Source of the DNA: JBKHYJ01 sp046565505
GTDB taxonomy: Bacteria; Acidobacteriota; Blastocatellia; UBA7656
NCBI GenBank assembly: GCA_046565505.1
Contig: JBKHYJ010000015.1
Span: forward strand, 124,001 to 188,000
Direction: 5' to 3'
Length of the DNA stretch: 64,000 bases
The notes beneath the pieces are model-generated. The model was not told the DNA's origin, searched no databases, and saw only the letters and a program-made list of their open reading frames with translations. Each line of letters opens with the position of its first letter. Position 1 is the first letter of the stretch. A program made the translations under genes and the position numbers. Positions 52,079-60,991 of the stretch are shown here, in pieces.

Positions 52079-54283
52079 ATGAAACGGCGAGAGTTCATAA
52101 TATTGACCAGCGTCGGGGCTGCCAGCACAACACTGCTCTCGGCTTGCGGCCACCCCGAAAACAAGATCATCCCAGTCCTCGTCCCGGACGAGGAGTACGT
52201 GCCGGGGATCGATTACTGGAAGGCGAGCGCATGCGCCATGTGCCCGGCGGGATGCGGTATTCTCGTCCGCACGCGAGAGCATATGGCTAACAAGATCGAA
52301 GGCAACCCGCTTCACCCCGTCAACGAGGGTGCGTTGTGCGCACGCGGGCAGGCGGGGCTTCAGATGTTGTACAACCCCGACCGCATCAAAGGACCTATGA
52401 AGCGCGCGGGCGAGCGCGGGTCCGGCCAGTTTGAGGAGATTGATTGGGATGAAGCAATCAACGCGGCCGCAGGTAAGCTGAGCGACATTAAAGCCGCCGG
52501 TCGCGCCGACACCGTTATTTTTGCGACGAGCGATGGCGGCGGCGTGACGGGGCTGGCGGCCGAGATATTCGGCTCTAACTATGGCGCGCGACTGCTGGAC
52601 GCGGCAGGGCGGCATGTCGGCGCGCTGGCTGACGCGTACGCGAAGGCATATGGCCGGGGCGCGGCGCCAATCTTCGACATAGGGAATTCGACTTACCTGC
52701 TATCGTTCGGGGCGCGGTTTCTTGAGACCTGGCAATCCCCCGTCATGTACTCGGCCGCATACGGCCGCTTCCGTCATGCGGCGGACCGCAGGCGCGGGAG
52801 GTTCGTTCAATTCGAGCCGCGCATGTCGCTGACGGCCGCCAACGCTGACGAGTGGCTGCCCGCAGCCTCGGGCTCCGAAGGGTTGATCGCGCTCGCCATC
52901 GCACAGGTGATACTCCGAGAAGGGTTGATTAAGGGTGCGCCCGCGCCTGACTTCTTGAGCGACCCCATCGAAGATTACGCGCCCGAGAAGGTCGCGGATC
53001 AATCGGGCATACCGGCCGAAGAGATCGTCCGCATCGCCCGCGAATTCGCCGCCGCCGAGCGCCCGCTCGCACTGGGCGGAGCGGGCGCCGTAACCGCGCG
53101 CGAGCGGCAAAATCTGCTGGCGGTCAATTTCTTAAACACGCTGGCAGGCAATCTAAATAAGCCCGGCGGCGTGCTGCTGCCTGAGCACGACACCTTTGAC
53201 CCGCTCGGGCAGTTGCGCGGCGGGAGCAGGCCCGGTTGGCTAAGCTCGATAGAGTCGGCCATCAAAGCCAGCAGCCCCCAGGCTCTGCTGATACATCATG
53301 TGAATCCGGCCTACTTCACGCCGGCGGCGAAACAGGAATTGAACGCCGTTCCTTTCATCATCAGTTTCTCATCGTTCATGGACGAGACGACGGAGATGGC
53401 TGACCTTATCTTGCCCGACCACAGCTATCTCGAAAGCTGGGACATCAAATCTGCCAGCCTGGCCGGCCCCCGCGCCGCCGTCACAATCGTCCAGCCTGTA
53501 GTAAAGCCCGAGTCTAATACCAGGCAGACGGCGGACGTGTTGCTGACGCTCAGCCAAAAGCTCGGCGGGAGCTCGCCTCCAGGGTTCGAGTCGGCAGAAG
53601 ACATGGTGAAGCAGGCGGTTGCCAATCTACCGAAGGCGGCAACCGCCGGGCCCGCCGCGCGCGCCGAATCACGCGCCGGCGGCGATTCGTCCGAAGATGG
53701 CGAATCATCCGAAGACAGTTTCGAGACCTTCGCCGAGCGTGGCGTATGGGTCGGGGAAATCAAAGGCGAGCGCCGCGCCATCGCGCAGACCGAGACCCGC
53801 TTCTCGCTTTTACCTGCGTCGGGCGCGGCGAGCAGTGATGAGTACCCGCTAACGCTCCTGGCCTACGAGCACGCGACTTTGGGGCTCGGCGAATTCGCAA
53901 ACTTGCCGTGGCTCCAAGAACTGCCTGACCCCATGACGAGCGTGATGTGGGGAAGCTGGGTCGAAATCAACCCGCGGACCGCCGCCTCACTGGGCATAAA
54001 GGACGGGGACCTGGTGGAAATAAGCTCGCCTCAGACGACACTGCGCGCGGCCGCCGTCGTTTACCCCGCCATTCGCCCGGACGTGATCGCCATCCCGTGC
54101 GGGCAGGGCCACACCGCTCACGGGCGTTACGCGAAAGGCCGCGGCGCGAACGTAGCGCAGTTTATGCCTGCCGCCGACTCGGGGCAGGAGGTCGTCCGCG
54201 TTAAGGCTTCAAAGGTCGCGGGCGACGCGAGGCTCATACGGTTCGGTACTGAATTGCTTGAGCACATGGAAACAAAGCGATGA
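52079..54283 (+). CDS. Molybdopterin-oxidoreductase-like subunit, ActB N-half-like
   Basis: A 734-residue protein with a Tat signal (KRREFI) and a lipobox (LLSAC, Cys23), so it is exported folded and lipidated. An N-terminal iron-sulfur motif C-x2-C-x3-C-x27-C (Cys52, 55, 59, 87) precedes the molybdopterin-oxidoreductase fold and a C-terminal molydopterin-binding-type domain (about 590-720). In Alternative Complex III, ActB fuses such a domain to an iron-sulfur domain and is reported to lack molybdenum cofactor; here the two are separate genes, with combined length near that of the fused protein. Whether this one binds a cofactor cannot be seen. A Ser/Glu/Asp-rich insertion lies at about 540-560. 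Polysulfide- or tetrathionate-reductase-like function is the alternative. Confidence 0.85.
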   Translation: MKRREFIILTSVGAASTTLLSACGHPENKIIPVLVPDEEYVPGIDYWKASACAMCPAGCGILVRTREHMANKIEGNPLHPVNEGALCARGQAGLQMLYNPDRIKGPMKRAGERGSGQFEEIDWDEAINAAAGKLSDIKAAGRADTVIFATSDGGGVTGLAAEIFGSNYGARLLDAAGRHVGALADAYAKAYGRGAAPIFDIGNSTYLLSFGARFLETWQSPVMYSAAYGRFRHAADRRRGRFVQFEPRMSLTAANADEWLPAASGSEGLIALAIAQVILREGLIKGAPAPDFLSDPIEDYAPEKVADQSGIPAEEIVRIAREFAAAERPLALGGAGAVTARERQNLLAVNFLNTLAGNLNKPGGVLLPEHDTFDPLGQLRGGSRPGWLSSIESAIKASSPQALLIHHVNPAYFTPAAKQELNAVPFIISFSSFMDETTEMADLILPDHSYLESWDIKSASLAGPRAAVTIVQPVVKPESNTRQTADVLLTLSQKLGGSSPPGFESAEDMVKQAVANLPKAATAGPAARAESRAGGDSSEDGESSEDSFETFAERGVWVGEIKGERRAIAQTETRFSLLPASGAASSDEYPLTLLAYEHATLGLGEFANLPWLQELPDPMTSVMWGSWVEINPRTAASLGIKDGDLVEISSPQTTLRAAAVVYPAIRPDVIAIPCGQGHTAHGRYAKGRGANVAQFMPAADSGQEVVRVKASKVAGDARLIRFGTELLEHMETKR

Positions 54284-54308
54284 CGGTTCAAATCGGGGGC
54301 GAAGAGAT

Positions 54309-55037
54309 ATGACGAGTAAAGCATCTGACATGAAAGAAAAGGCCGGGGCGACCGCGCCGCAGTGGGCTATGGTAATAGACCTGGACCGCTGCACCGGGTG
54401 CGAGGCTTGCGTCGTAGCCTGCCACGCGGAGAACAACCTCCCCATCGCCGGCGACGACGAAGCGGCGCGCGGGCGGTCCGTCAATTGGATTCGCGTCGAG
54501 CGATACTTCGAGGGTGAATACCCGAACGTCCGCGCGCGCTTCATGCCCGTGCTTTGCCAGCACTGCGAGGAAGCGCCCTGCGAGCCCGTATGCCCCGTCT
54601 ATGCTACTTACCACACCGACGAAGGGCTGAATGCTCAAGTCTACAACCGCTGCGTAGGGACCCGCTACTGCGCGAATAACTGCCCTTACACAGTGCGCTT
54701 CTTCAATTTCTACGACCCGCACTGGCCCGAGCCGCTAGCGAAAGCATGGAACCCCGAAGTGTCGATTCGGTCTAAAGGCGTGATGGAGAAGTGCACGTTC
54801 TGCATCCAGCGGATACGCAAGGGGGAAGAGAAGGCTAAAGACGAGGGGCGAGCCGTGAAGGATGGGGACGTGGTGCCGGCCTGCGTACAGAGTTGCCCCG
54901 CGAAGGCGATGGCCTTCGGCAACATCGCCGACCCCGCGAGCGAAGTGTCACGCCTGTCGAAGAGCAACCGCGCGTCGCGGCTGATGGAAGACCTCGGGAC
55001 CAAGCCGAGGGTGATCTATTTGAATAAAGGAGACTAG
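54309..55037 (+). CDS. Four-cluster iron-sulfur subunit, ActB C-half-like
   Basis: A 243-residue ferredoxin-like electron-transfer subunit. Four cysteine groups are visible: CTGCEACVVAC (28-38), CQHCEEAPCEPVC, NRCVGTRYCANNCPY and CTFCIQRI with CVQSCP, as in PsrB/TtrB/DmsB and the second half of ActB. The third group has three cysteines in the C-x5-C-x3-C arrangement, suggesting a [3Fe-4S] or an unusual cluster. It links the molybdopterin-type subunit to the NrfD-type subunit. The ATG at 54309 has GAAGAG upstream and avoids overlap with the preceding gene; an in-frame codon at 54258 overlaps it by 26 bases. Confidence 0.9.
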   Translation: MTSKASDMKEKAGATAPQWAMVIDLDRCTGCEACVVACHAENNLPIAGDDEAARGRSVNWIRVERYFEGEYPNVRARFMPVLCQHCEEAPCEPVCPVYATYHTDEGLNAQVYNRCVGTRYCANNCPYTVRFFNFYDPHWPEPLAKAWNPEVSIRSKGVMEKCTFCIQRIRKGEEKAKDEGRAVKDGDVVPACVQSCPAKAMAFGNIADPASEVSRLSKSNRASRLMEDLGTKPRVIYLNKGD

Positions 55038-55125
55038 AGTCGGCCGCGCCACGACGCGCGTGCCGGGACTGAGGCGCGGGCGCCGCGAGCCTGGCATCAT
55101 TCATTCTTTCGCAAGGACCTGACAC

Positions 55126-56496
55126 ATGCGGAGCGATAAAGAGACGACGATCAACAGCCACTTGCTTCAGCCGCTATTCACGGCAAAGCGCGGGTGGTAC
55201 GTCACCGTTGCTATAAGCGGGGGCATACTGCTGGCTGCCATCTGCGCTTTCGGCTATCAAATATACAAAGGCATAGGCGTGTGGGGGCTTAACAGGCCCG
55301 TGTTCTGGGCGTTCGATATAACCAACTTCGTCTTCTGGATAGGCATCTCGCATGCGGGCACACTGATCTCGGCCATACTTCGCGTGACGGGGGCCGAGTG
55401 GCGGCGGCCCGTCACGCGCTGCGCCGAAGCGATAACGGTATTCGCGCTGATGGTCGGCGCGATGTTCCCCATAGTTCACCTGGGGCGGCCCTGGCTCTTT
55501 TACTGGCTCGCCCCCTACCCGAACGAGCGCGGGCTGTGGCCTAACTACCGCTCGCCGCTCCTGTGGGACTTCTTCGCGATTAACACGTACCTGCTAGGCT
55601 CGCTGATTTACCTCTACCTCCCCCTGATCCCGGACCTCGCCCTGGTGCGCGACAAATCGACCGGGTTGCGGCGCAAGATTTATTCAAAGCTGAGCCTGAA
55701 CTGGCGCGGGACGCAGCGCCAGTGGAGCCGCCTCGAAAAGGCCGTGCAGGTGATGGCGGTAATCATCATCCCGGTGGCCGTCTCCGTCCACACGATCGTG
55801 TCTTGGGATTTCGCCATGACGATCCAACCCATGTGGCGCTCGACCATATTCGGGCCTTACTTCGTCGCGGGCGCGATATTCTCGGGCATAGCGGCGCTCA
55901 TCATCGCGATGGCGATCATCCGCCGCGTGTTCCGCCTGGAAGAGTATCTGAAGCCGCTTCACTTCAACAACCTCGGCCTGCTGTTGCTGACGATGAGCCT
56001 GCTGTGGTTCTACTTCACTTTCGCAGAGTACCTGACGGCGTGGTACGGCAACGAGCCCGTGGAGAAGACCGTATTCCAGTCGAAGGTGAGCGGCCCTTAC
56101 TCGCCGCTGTTCTGGGCGATGGTGGTATGTTGCTTCATCGTCCCCGCCCCGATCCTCGCCTTCAGGCGGCTGAGGACGGTGGCCGGCACTGTCGTAGCGT
56201 CCGTCTGCGTGGTGATAGGCATGTGGCTGGAGCGGTTCTTGATAATCGTGCCGACGCTCGCGCAGCCGAGGCTCGCTTTCAATTGGGGGAGCTACCGCCC
56301 GACCTTCGTTGAGATAGTGCTTACGGCCGGGACCTTCGCTTATTTCGTTCTGTTGTACTCGCTGTTCACGAGGCTGTTCCCAATAATCGCCGTGTGGGAA
56401 TACAAAGAGGGGCTGACGCACGCGGAGCACGGCACGGCCGCGGGGCATGGCAGACCGCTCGGCCCGACCGAGGCGGCGGCGGCGCAGGGGGATTGA
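55126..56496 (+). CDS. actC: NrfD/PsrC-type quinone-interacting membrane subunit, ActC-like
   Basis: A 456-residue integral membrane protein with about ten transmembrane segments. VFWIGISHAGTLISAILR and SVHTIVSWDFAMTIQPMWRSTIFGPYFVAGAIFSG are diagnostic of ActC/NrfD proteins and contain the residues that line the quinone site. ActC takes electrons from quinol and passes them to the iron-sulfur subunit. A charged C-terminal tail follows the last helix. AAGGA lies 8 bases before the ATG. In most Alternative Complex III operons a second NrfD-type gene, actF, is present; none is seen here. Confidence 0.93.
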   Translation: MRSDKETTINSHLLQPLFTAKRGWYVTVAISGGILLAAICAFGYQIYKGIGVWGLNRPVFWAFDITNFVFWIGISHAGTLISAILRVTGAEWRRPVTRCAEAITVFALMVGAMFPIVHLGRPWLFYWLAPYPNERGLWPNYRSPLLWDFFAINTYLLGSLIYLYLPLIPDLALVRDKSTGLRRKIYSKLSLNWRGTQRQWSRLEKAVQVMAVIIIPVAVSVHTIVSWDFAMTIQPMWRSTIFGPYFVAGAIFSGIAALIIAMAIIRRVFRLEEYLKPLHFNNLGLLLLTMSLLWFYFTFAEYLTAWYGNEPVEKTVFQSKVSGPYSPLFWAMVVCCFIVPAPILAFRRLRTVAGTVVASVCVVIGMWLERFLIIVPTLAQPRLAFNWGSYRPTFVEIVLTAGTFAYFVLLYSLFTRLFPIIAVWEYKEGLTHAEHGTAAGHGRPLGPTEAAAAQGD

Positions 56497-56588
56497 TCGC
56501 CTGCATGCCGTCGCGCCGGCCGAGCGCGGCACGATGGGCGCGGGCGGCATCTTTTGACACCACTTCATGACGTTAGCGAGGCAAGCCA

Positions 56589-57089
56589 ATGGCTGAAAAC
56601 ATCATGGCCGCATTCGACACGAGCGGCGACGCGCTGTACGCCGCGCGCTCTCTCAGGCGCGAAGGCTTCGCGGGCGATGCGATAACGATCATGTCGGACG
56701 AGCCCGTCCAGGCGGACGAGGATTTGATCGAGGACGGCCGAAGCCGCATCGGCATTTGCGCCATAGCCGGGGGGCTGGCCGGGGCTACCGCGGCGCTGCT
56801 GCTCACGGTCATCACGTCGAAGGAAGTAAACCTCGTGACGGGCGGCATGCCGATCATTGTGCCGTGGGCGTTGGGGATCATCGTGTTCGAGATGACGGCG
56901 CTTGGGGCAATAATCGCGACGCTGTTCCGCATGATCTATGAGGCAAAGCTGGCGCGGCCCGGCGCGCTCAGCCGGTATGACCCTTCGGTCGCCGACGGCA
57001 AAATAATCATAGCCGTCGAGTGCGAAAGCAATTCGTCGGCGGAAGTGGCCGCGAGAGTCCTGGCGGCCAGAGGCAGGCAGATTAGTTAA
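56589..57089 (+). CDS. actD: DUF3341 protein, ActD-like subunit
   Basis: A 166-residue protein with a soluble N-terminal domain (FDTSGDALYAARSLRREGF), two transmembrane helices (about 56-80 and 94-118) and a soluble C-terminal part. This is the layout of DUF3341/ActD, a subunit of Alternative Complex III that contacts ActC and has no cofactor. It stands between the ActC-like and monohaem cytochrome genes as in known act operons. GAGG lies 7 bases before the ATG. Confidence 0.9.
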   Translation: MAENIMAAFDTSGDALYAARSLRREGFAGDAITIMSDEPVQADEDLIEDGRSRIGICAIAGGLAGATAALLLTVITSKEVNLVTGGMPIIVPWALGIIVFEMTALGAIIATLFRMIYEAKLARPGALSRYDPSVADGKIIIAVECESNSSAEVAARVLAARGRQIS

Positions 57090-57144
57090 CGGGCCTGGGG
57101 GTTGAGAAGCAGTTTATTACTTTTGTAAGAGGAGAGACTTCGAG

Positions 57145-57510
57145 ATGAACAGAGAAAGGCTTATGAAATTACCTGTGGTTTCGGCGGCGGTCGCGGTGAT
57201 TCTGCTGGCGTCGCTGAACCACTCCGCGAACGGCGTTTCGATGCCCACGGCGGCGGATGGCGCGACCTTGTTCGGCGCGAAGTGCGCCCTCTGTCATGGG
57301 AAAGACGGGGCGGGTCTGCCGAACTGGAAGGCCAAAGGTCAGCCTGATTTTACGAACGCCGACTGGCAAAAATCGCACAGCGACGCGCAGATCGCGGAAT
57401 CAATCAAGAATGGGAAAGGGAAGTTCATGCCCGCGTTTAAGGCGAAGCTTTCCGACGATGACATCGCCGCCGTCGTAGCCCGCGTTCGCGCATTAGGAAA
57501 AAGGAAATAA
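57145..57510 (+). CDS. actE: Monohaem cytochrome c, ActE-like
   Basis: A 121-residue cytochrome c with signal peptide or N-terminal anchor (about 10-26), one haem site CALCH near residue 48 and an axial methionine in GKFMPAF. It is a class I-type cytochrome and would take electrons from the complex or pass them to a downstream oxidase. No lipobox is seen, unlike some ActE proteins. GAGGAGAG lies upstream of the ATG at 57145; the ATG at 57163 is another option. A GC-rich hairpin follows and probably ends the operon. Confidence 0.88.
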   Translation: MNRERLMKLPVVSAAVAVILLASLNHSANGVSMPTAADGATLFGAKCALCHGKDGAGLPNWKAKGQPDFTNADWQKSHSDAQIAESIKNGKGKFMPAFKAKLSDDDIAAVVARVRALGKRK

Positions 57511-57525
57511 TACGTAAATAGCCCC

Positions 57526-57557
57526 GCGCCGCCCGGCTCAACTCCCGGCCGCGGCGC
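57526..57557 (+). terminator. Hairpin at the end of the act-like operon
   Basis: GCGCCGC (57526-57532) pairs with GCGGCGC (57551-57557), and CCGG (57533-57536) with CCGG (57545-57548), around an 8-base loop. It begins 15 bases after the ActE-like stop. No T-run, so Rho-independent termination is uncertain. Confidence 0.5.
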
Positions 57558-57753
57558 CCATACTCTTAGCTTGATCGCCTTACTTTATTCGGGGAAAAAA
57601 GAGCCAGCGCCGAATGACGCGTACAACGACCCCATTCAGAGAAGCCTACGTCGTCGAGTAGCTGGACGGCCGAATCACGCGGGACCTGTGAGCTTGTAGC
57701 CCGGCGCAGTAAAGCTCCGTCGGCCGGGCACGTCTTAAGCTCGCGCCCCGCGC

Positions 57754-57767
57754 AATATTTAAATATT
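57754..57767. promoter_or_regulatory. AT-only 14-base palindrome
   Basis: AATATTTAAATATT is a perfect palindrome of A and T only inside GC-rich DNA, upstream of the outer-membrane cytochrome gene. It may be a regulator site, a promoter element or a DNA-bending site. Confidence 0.4.
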
Positions 57768-58049
57768 ACTGCGGACCGGAAATCAACGCCCGGTAAACAA
57801 ACGGACTTCGCGCCGTTCCTTCGTCGCGGACGGCGAACGGCCCGGGCAGACCGGGGCGGCAGAAAGTTAGACATCTGACGCCGCCCCCGAGCCTGCGCCG
57901 GATTCTTCGCCCACGCGCCGGCGGCCCGCGCAAAGCCGATTTGTAATCAACCTCTCATGCCCCCGCGCGTGGGTAAGTACCTGTCTGCTCGGTCGCAGCC
58001 GGGCATGAGAATTAACTGTTTCCGTGAAACCAACTGGAGGAAGGATTAT

Positions 58050-59333
58050 ATGCTTGCGATGAGTACCCGAAAGAAGTCGCTGCTCTTGAGTGTGGCATGG
58101 ACCACAGCCGCCGTGCTCATGCTCCACGCTACGAATGAAAAAGCGAGCGCGTTACCGCAGTTCGCCAGGAAGCTCGGGGTAGGGTGTGCGACCTGTCACA
58201 CTTCGCCGCCGCGGTTGAACGAAACGGGATACAGGTTCCGCGCCGCCGGCTATCGTATGCCCGAAGAGATCGGGAAGGGGGACGACAAGCCGTTCCGGTT
58301 TTTCGATTATAATGGCGTAAGGCTTCAGGCCCGCTATGATGCGACGAAAGCGAGGACTGGCGCGGACGCCCCGCACAATAATAACTTCAACCTGTTCGCC
58401 GCCGAATTTTATCTGATGATGGGGTCCTGGGGGAAGAACTTCTCCTCTAACTTAAAGGTGACCTACTATCCCGAAGAATCCTATGACACTGAGGAACACG
58501 TCAGGGTCGAAGGCAACCTGAAATACACGGTCGGCAACGAGAAGCGCTTTTTTGAAGTCCGCGCGGGCGTCCCGCACCCGATGGAGGGGTTCGGCGCGTC
58601 CGACACCCTGATCGCCAACACGCGCCCGTACATTCAGGAGCACCCGGCCGATTTCAACCAGTCCACCTACTTCACGCCCTGGAATTTTCACCAGGCGGGC
58701 GTGACGTTCGGCTACTACCAGGGGCGCACGTCGATACGCGCCCTCGTGCTGGAAGGCATGAGGCTTCACGGGGATGAGGCCGACCTCAAGCCTATCGGGA
58801 AGAAGGAGCCGTTCACCGACACTTCACCTTTCTTCAAGCACCACGGCGCGGACTTCCAGTTGTTGGTAAATCGCATCCTCCACCACAACGCGGGGGCCGT
58901 CTCGCTCTACTACTACCACGGCAACCTGGACCTGCCCATAGCGAACACGACCAGGGCGTTCCGAAACGACTTCGACCGCCTGGCCTTCTACGCCAGCTAC
59001 CCGGTCGCCAAGCGACTGACGCTGCTCGGCGGGGTCCAGCGCGGGTGGGACGACATAGCGACGGGCGGCCGGTTCACCAGCCTCGGCGCGTATGCCGAAG
59101 CCGCCGTGCCCGTGATAAATGAATTAACGAACGCCGGGCTCCGCTACGACTGGTTCGACCCCGCCCGCAACAAGAAAGAGAACGAGTCGCAAGGGCTTAC
59201 CGCCTACCTGAATACATGGGTCAAGAACCAATTCCGATTCGTCGCGGAGTACCAACGCAGGAACATAAAGCGCGTGCTGTTGCCTGAGAAGAACGATAAC
59301 GCGTTCCAACTCCGGCTCATATTTATAAAGTAG
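58050..59333 (+). CDS. Predicted outer-membrane fused monohaem cytochrome-porin (Cyc2-like architecture)
   Basis: A 427-residue protein with a signal peptide (to about residue 34, ASA|LPQF). The mature N-terminus has a single haem c site CATCH (46-50) in the context LPQFARKLGVGCATCHTSPP, then RLNETGYRFRAAGYRMPEE. The rest (about 75-427) is a beta-barrel pattern with about 16 amphipathic strands and aromatic-ended turns. Cyc2 iron oxidases share exactly this layout: a short monohaem domain, with an ARxTGxxCxxCH motif and a P-L-x-x-G-F-x-GY follow-up, plugged into a 16-strand porin. It could move electrons through the outer membrane. GGAGGAAGGA precedes the ATG at 58050. Similarity to Cyc2 was judged by eye only; it may be another haem-porin family. 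Confidence 0.75.
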   Translation: MLAMSTRKKSLLLSVAWTTAAVLMLHATNEKASALPQFARKLGVGCATCHTSPPRLNETGYRFRAAGYRMPEEIGKGDDKPFRFFDYNGVRLQARYDATKARTGADAPHNNNFNLFAAEFYLMMGSWGKNFSSNLKVTYYPEESYDTEEHVRVEGNLKYTVGNEKRFFEVRAGVPHPMEGFGASDTLIANTRPYIQEHPADFNQSTYFTPWNFHQAGVTFGYYQGRTSIRALVLEGMRLHGDEADLKPIGKKEPFTDTSPFFKHHGADFQLLVNRILHHNAGAVSLYYYHGNLDLPIANTTRAFRNDFDRLAFYASYPVAKRLTLLGGVQRGWDDIATGGRFTSLGAYAEAAVPVINELTNAGLRYDWFDPARNKKENESQGLTAYLNTWVKNQFRFVAEYQRRNIKRVLLPEKNDNAFQLRLIFIK

Positions 59334-59347
59334 CCTGCCGCCAACGA

Positions 59348-59395
59348 AAGGGACGGAGAAGTCTCCAGCCACGTCTGCTCCGTCCCTTGGCTTTT
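59348..59395 (+). terminator. Intrinsic terminator of the cytochrome-porin gene
   Basis: AAGGGACGGAG (59348-59358) and CTCCGTCCCTT (59378-59388) form a perfect 11-base stem around a 19-base loop, followed by GGCTTTT. It lies 15 bases after the stop. A solid terminator, so this gene is a single transcription unit or the last in one. Confidence 0.75.
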
Positions 59396-59615
59396 CTCCC
59401 GCCTTGCTCAACCGGCCCATGCGCGTGCGCGGAATGCTCGCGCGCCAGACGCCCGGTCGCTTCTATTGAAGGCCCCGCCTCGCCCTGCGCGACCTGCCTC
59501 GTCACACACATTCGCGGGCGGCCGCCATACCCATATAATCCGCCCCGATGAGCGGGCCGCCGGGCATCGCTGTGGTGTATCATAATCTCTTACAATCCAA
59601 TTAGGAGGAAGAACC

Positions 59616-60653
59616 ATGCTCAATGGCGACATACTGATCCTGAAGGGGCGCGAGGTGTTATCTCTGCTGGGAGGGCAAGAAAACCAGATAATCGAGACCG
59701 TGCGGATGGCCTACGAGACACACTCGGTCGGCGAAAGCTCGCTGCCGCATTCGACGTTCCTCCGTTTCCCCGGCAGCGAGAGGGACCGGATAATCGCCTT
59801 GCCCGCCTACCTCGGCCAGGACTTCAAGATAGCCGGCGTGAAATGGATCTCGTCTTTCCCCGGCAATCTCGACCTGGGGCTCGACAGGGCGTCGGCCGTC
59901 GTGATTCTAAATTCCGCGACGACCGGCAGACCCGAAGCAATCATCGAAGGCTCCATCATAAGCGCGAAGCGCACTGCCGCCAGCGCCGCTCTCGCCGCAA
60001 AAGTTTTGCATGGCGAAAAAGACTCGAAGACGGCGGGCATAATAGGGTGCGGCTTGATTAATCTCGAGATAGCCCGCTTTCTCCAGGCCGCCCGCCCCGA
60101 CGTGAAAAGCTTCGTCGTGTTTGACCTCGACCCCTCGCGCGCGGGCCAATTCAAGGACAGGTGCCTGAGCGACTTCCCCGGCGTCGAAGTATCGACGGCG
60201 ACGGACGTGAAGGATGTTTTCAGGAGCGCGCCGCTCGTCTCCATCGCCACCACCGCCGTAAAGCCGCACATAGACGACCTGTCGGATTGTTCCCCCGGCA
60301 GCACGATCCTACACATATCGTTGCGTGACCTCATGCCGGAGGTGATCCTGTCGTCGGACAACGTCGTGGACGACGTTGACCATGTGTGCCGCGCCGAAAC
60401 CTCCGTTCACCTCGCGGAAAAACTGACCGGCAGCAGGGAGTTCATAAGGTGCACGCTGGCGGACGTGCTGATGGGCAGGGCCCCGGCCAGGAAGGACGCC
60501 GGCGGCATTACCGTATTCAGCCCATTCGGGCTCGGGGTCCTGGACCTGGCTGTGGCGGGTACCGTGCGCGACCTCGCGCTCGAATCCAACGTCGGGACCG
60601 TTATGAGCTCCTTCCTGCCAGAGTCGTTGAGCGAGAGGGCGCGACAGGCTTGA
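59616..60653 (+). CDS. SbnB-like protein (ornithine cyclodeaminase family; diaminopropionate synthesis)
   Basis: A 345-residue dehydrogenase of the ornithine cyclodeaminase/mu-crystallin fold. The N-terminal segment ILKGREVLSLLGG, then ESSLPHSTFLRFPG, KWISSFPGNLDLGLDRASAV and EGSIISAKRTAASAALAA match my memory of SbnB, which oxidises N-(2-amino-2-carboxyethyl)-glutamate to give L-2,3-diaminopropionate. The Rossmann motif is GIIGCGLINLEIARFL. Diaminopropionate is a building block of siderophores and nonribosomal peptides. SbnA, the partner synthase, is not in the window. AGGAGG stands before the ATG. Confidence 0.85.
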   Translation: MLNGDILILKGREVLSLLGGQENQIIETVRMAYETHSVGESSLPHSTFLRFPGSERDRIIALPAYLGQDFKIAGVKWISSFPGNLDLGLDRASAVVILNSATTGRPEAIIEGSIISAKRTAASAALAAKVLHGEKDSKTAGIIGCGLINLEIARFLQAARPDVKSFVVFDLDPSRAGQFKDRCLSDFPGVEVSTATDVKDVFRSAPLVSIATTAVKPHIDDLSDCSPGSTILHISLRDLMPEVILSSDNVVDDVDHVCRAETSVHLAEKLTGSREFIRCTLADVLMGRAPARKDAGGITVFSPFGLGVLDLAVAGTVRDLALESNVGTVMSSFLPESLSERARQA

Positions 60654-60991
60654 CGGAAGTTTCAGACACGGCCGCCGCATGGTTGTTGCAGTCAGCGGGT
60701 GCGACGGGACGCCGTACCGCATGACGGTTGCCGCCATGACTTTCTATCCCGGTAGGGATTCGTAGATTTTGAGAGGGCATGGTAGAAGTCATCTATGCTC
60801 TTTGAATATAATTCGGCGTCACACGCCATAACGGTTCGCGGGCGAGCGTGTGGGGATGACGCAACGAACACGTCAAGACGCGGATGATTCTTTGCGACTA
60901 TTCGCGGCGCGGCGTCCTTGTGGCGTGCGTTTTGCCCGGCGCGCTCAACTGCGACCCGCCCTATACTACTGAATGAAGGAGACCGTCTCGT
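60654..60991. other. Intergenic region between SbnB-like and DinB genes
   Basis: No gene is supported. A perfect TATAAT occurs at 60807-60812 but without a good -35. Nothing else was recognised. Confidence 0.4.

Larger units (their letters stand above)
57511..58049. other. Long intergenic region before the cytochrome-porin gene
   Basis: No gene is supported in 539 bases. It has a terminator-like hairpin at its left end and an AT-only palindrome in its middle (both listed). The palindrome may be part of a regulated promoter of the next gene, about 280 bases upstream of its start. Confidence 0.5.

Noticed and set aside
57566..57874. 102-codon minus-strand frame between the act-like operon and the cytochrome-porin gene
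   Set aside because: Arginine-rich frame typical of chance frames in GC-rich DNA; no start signal.
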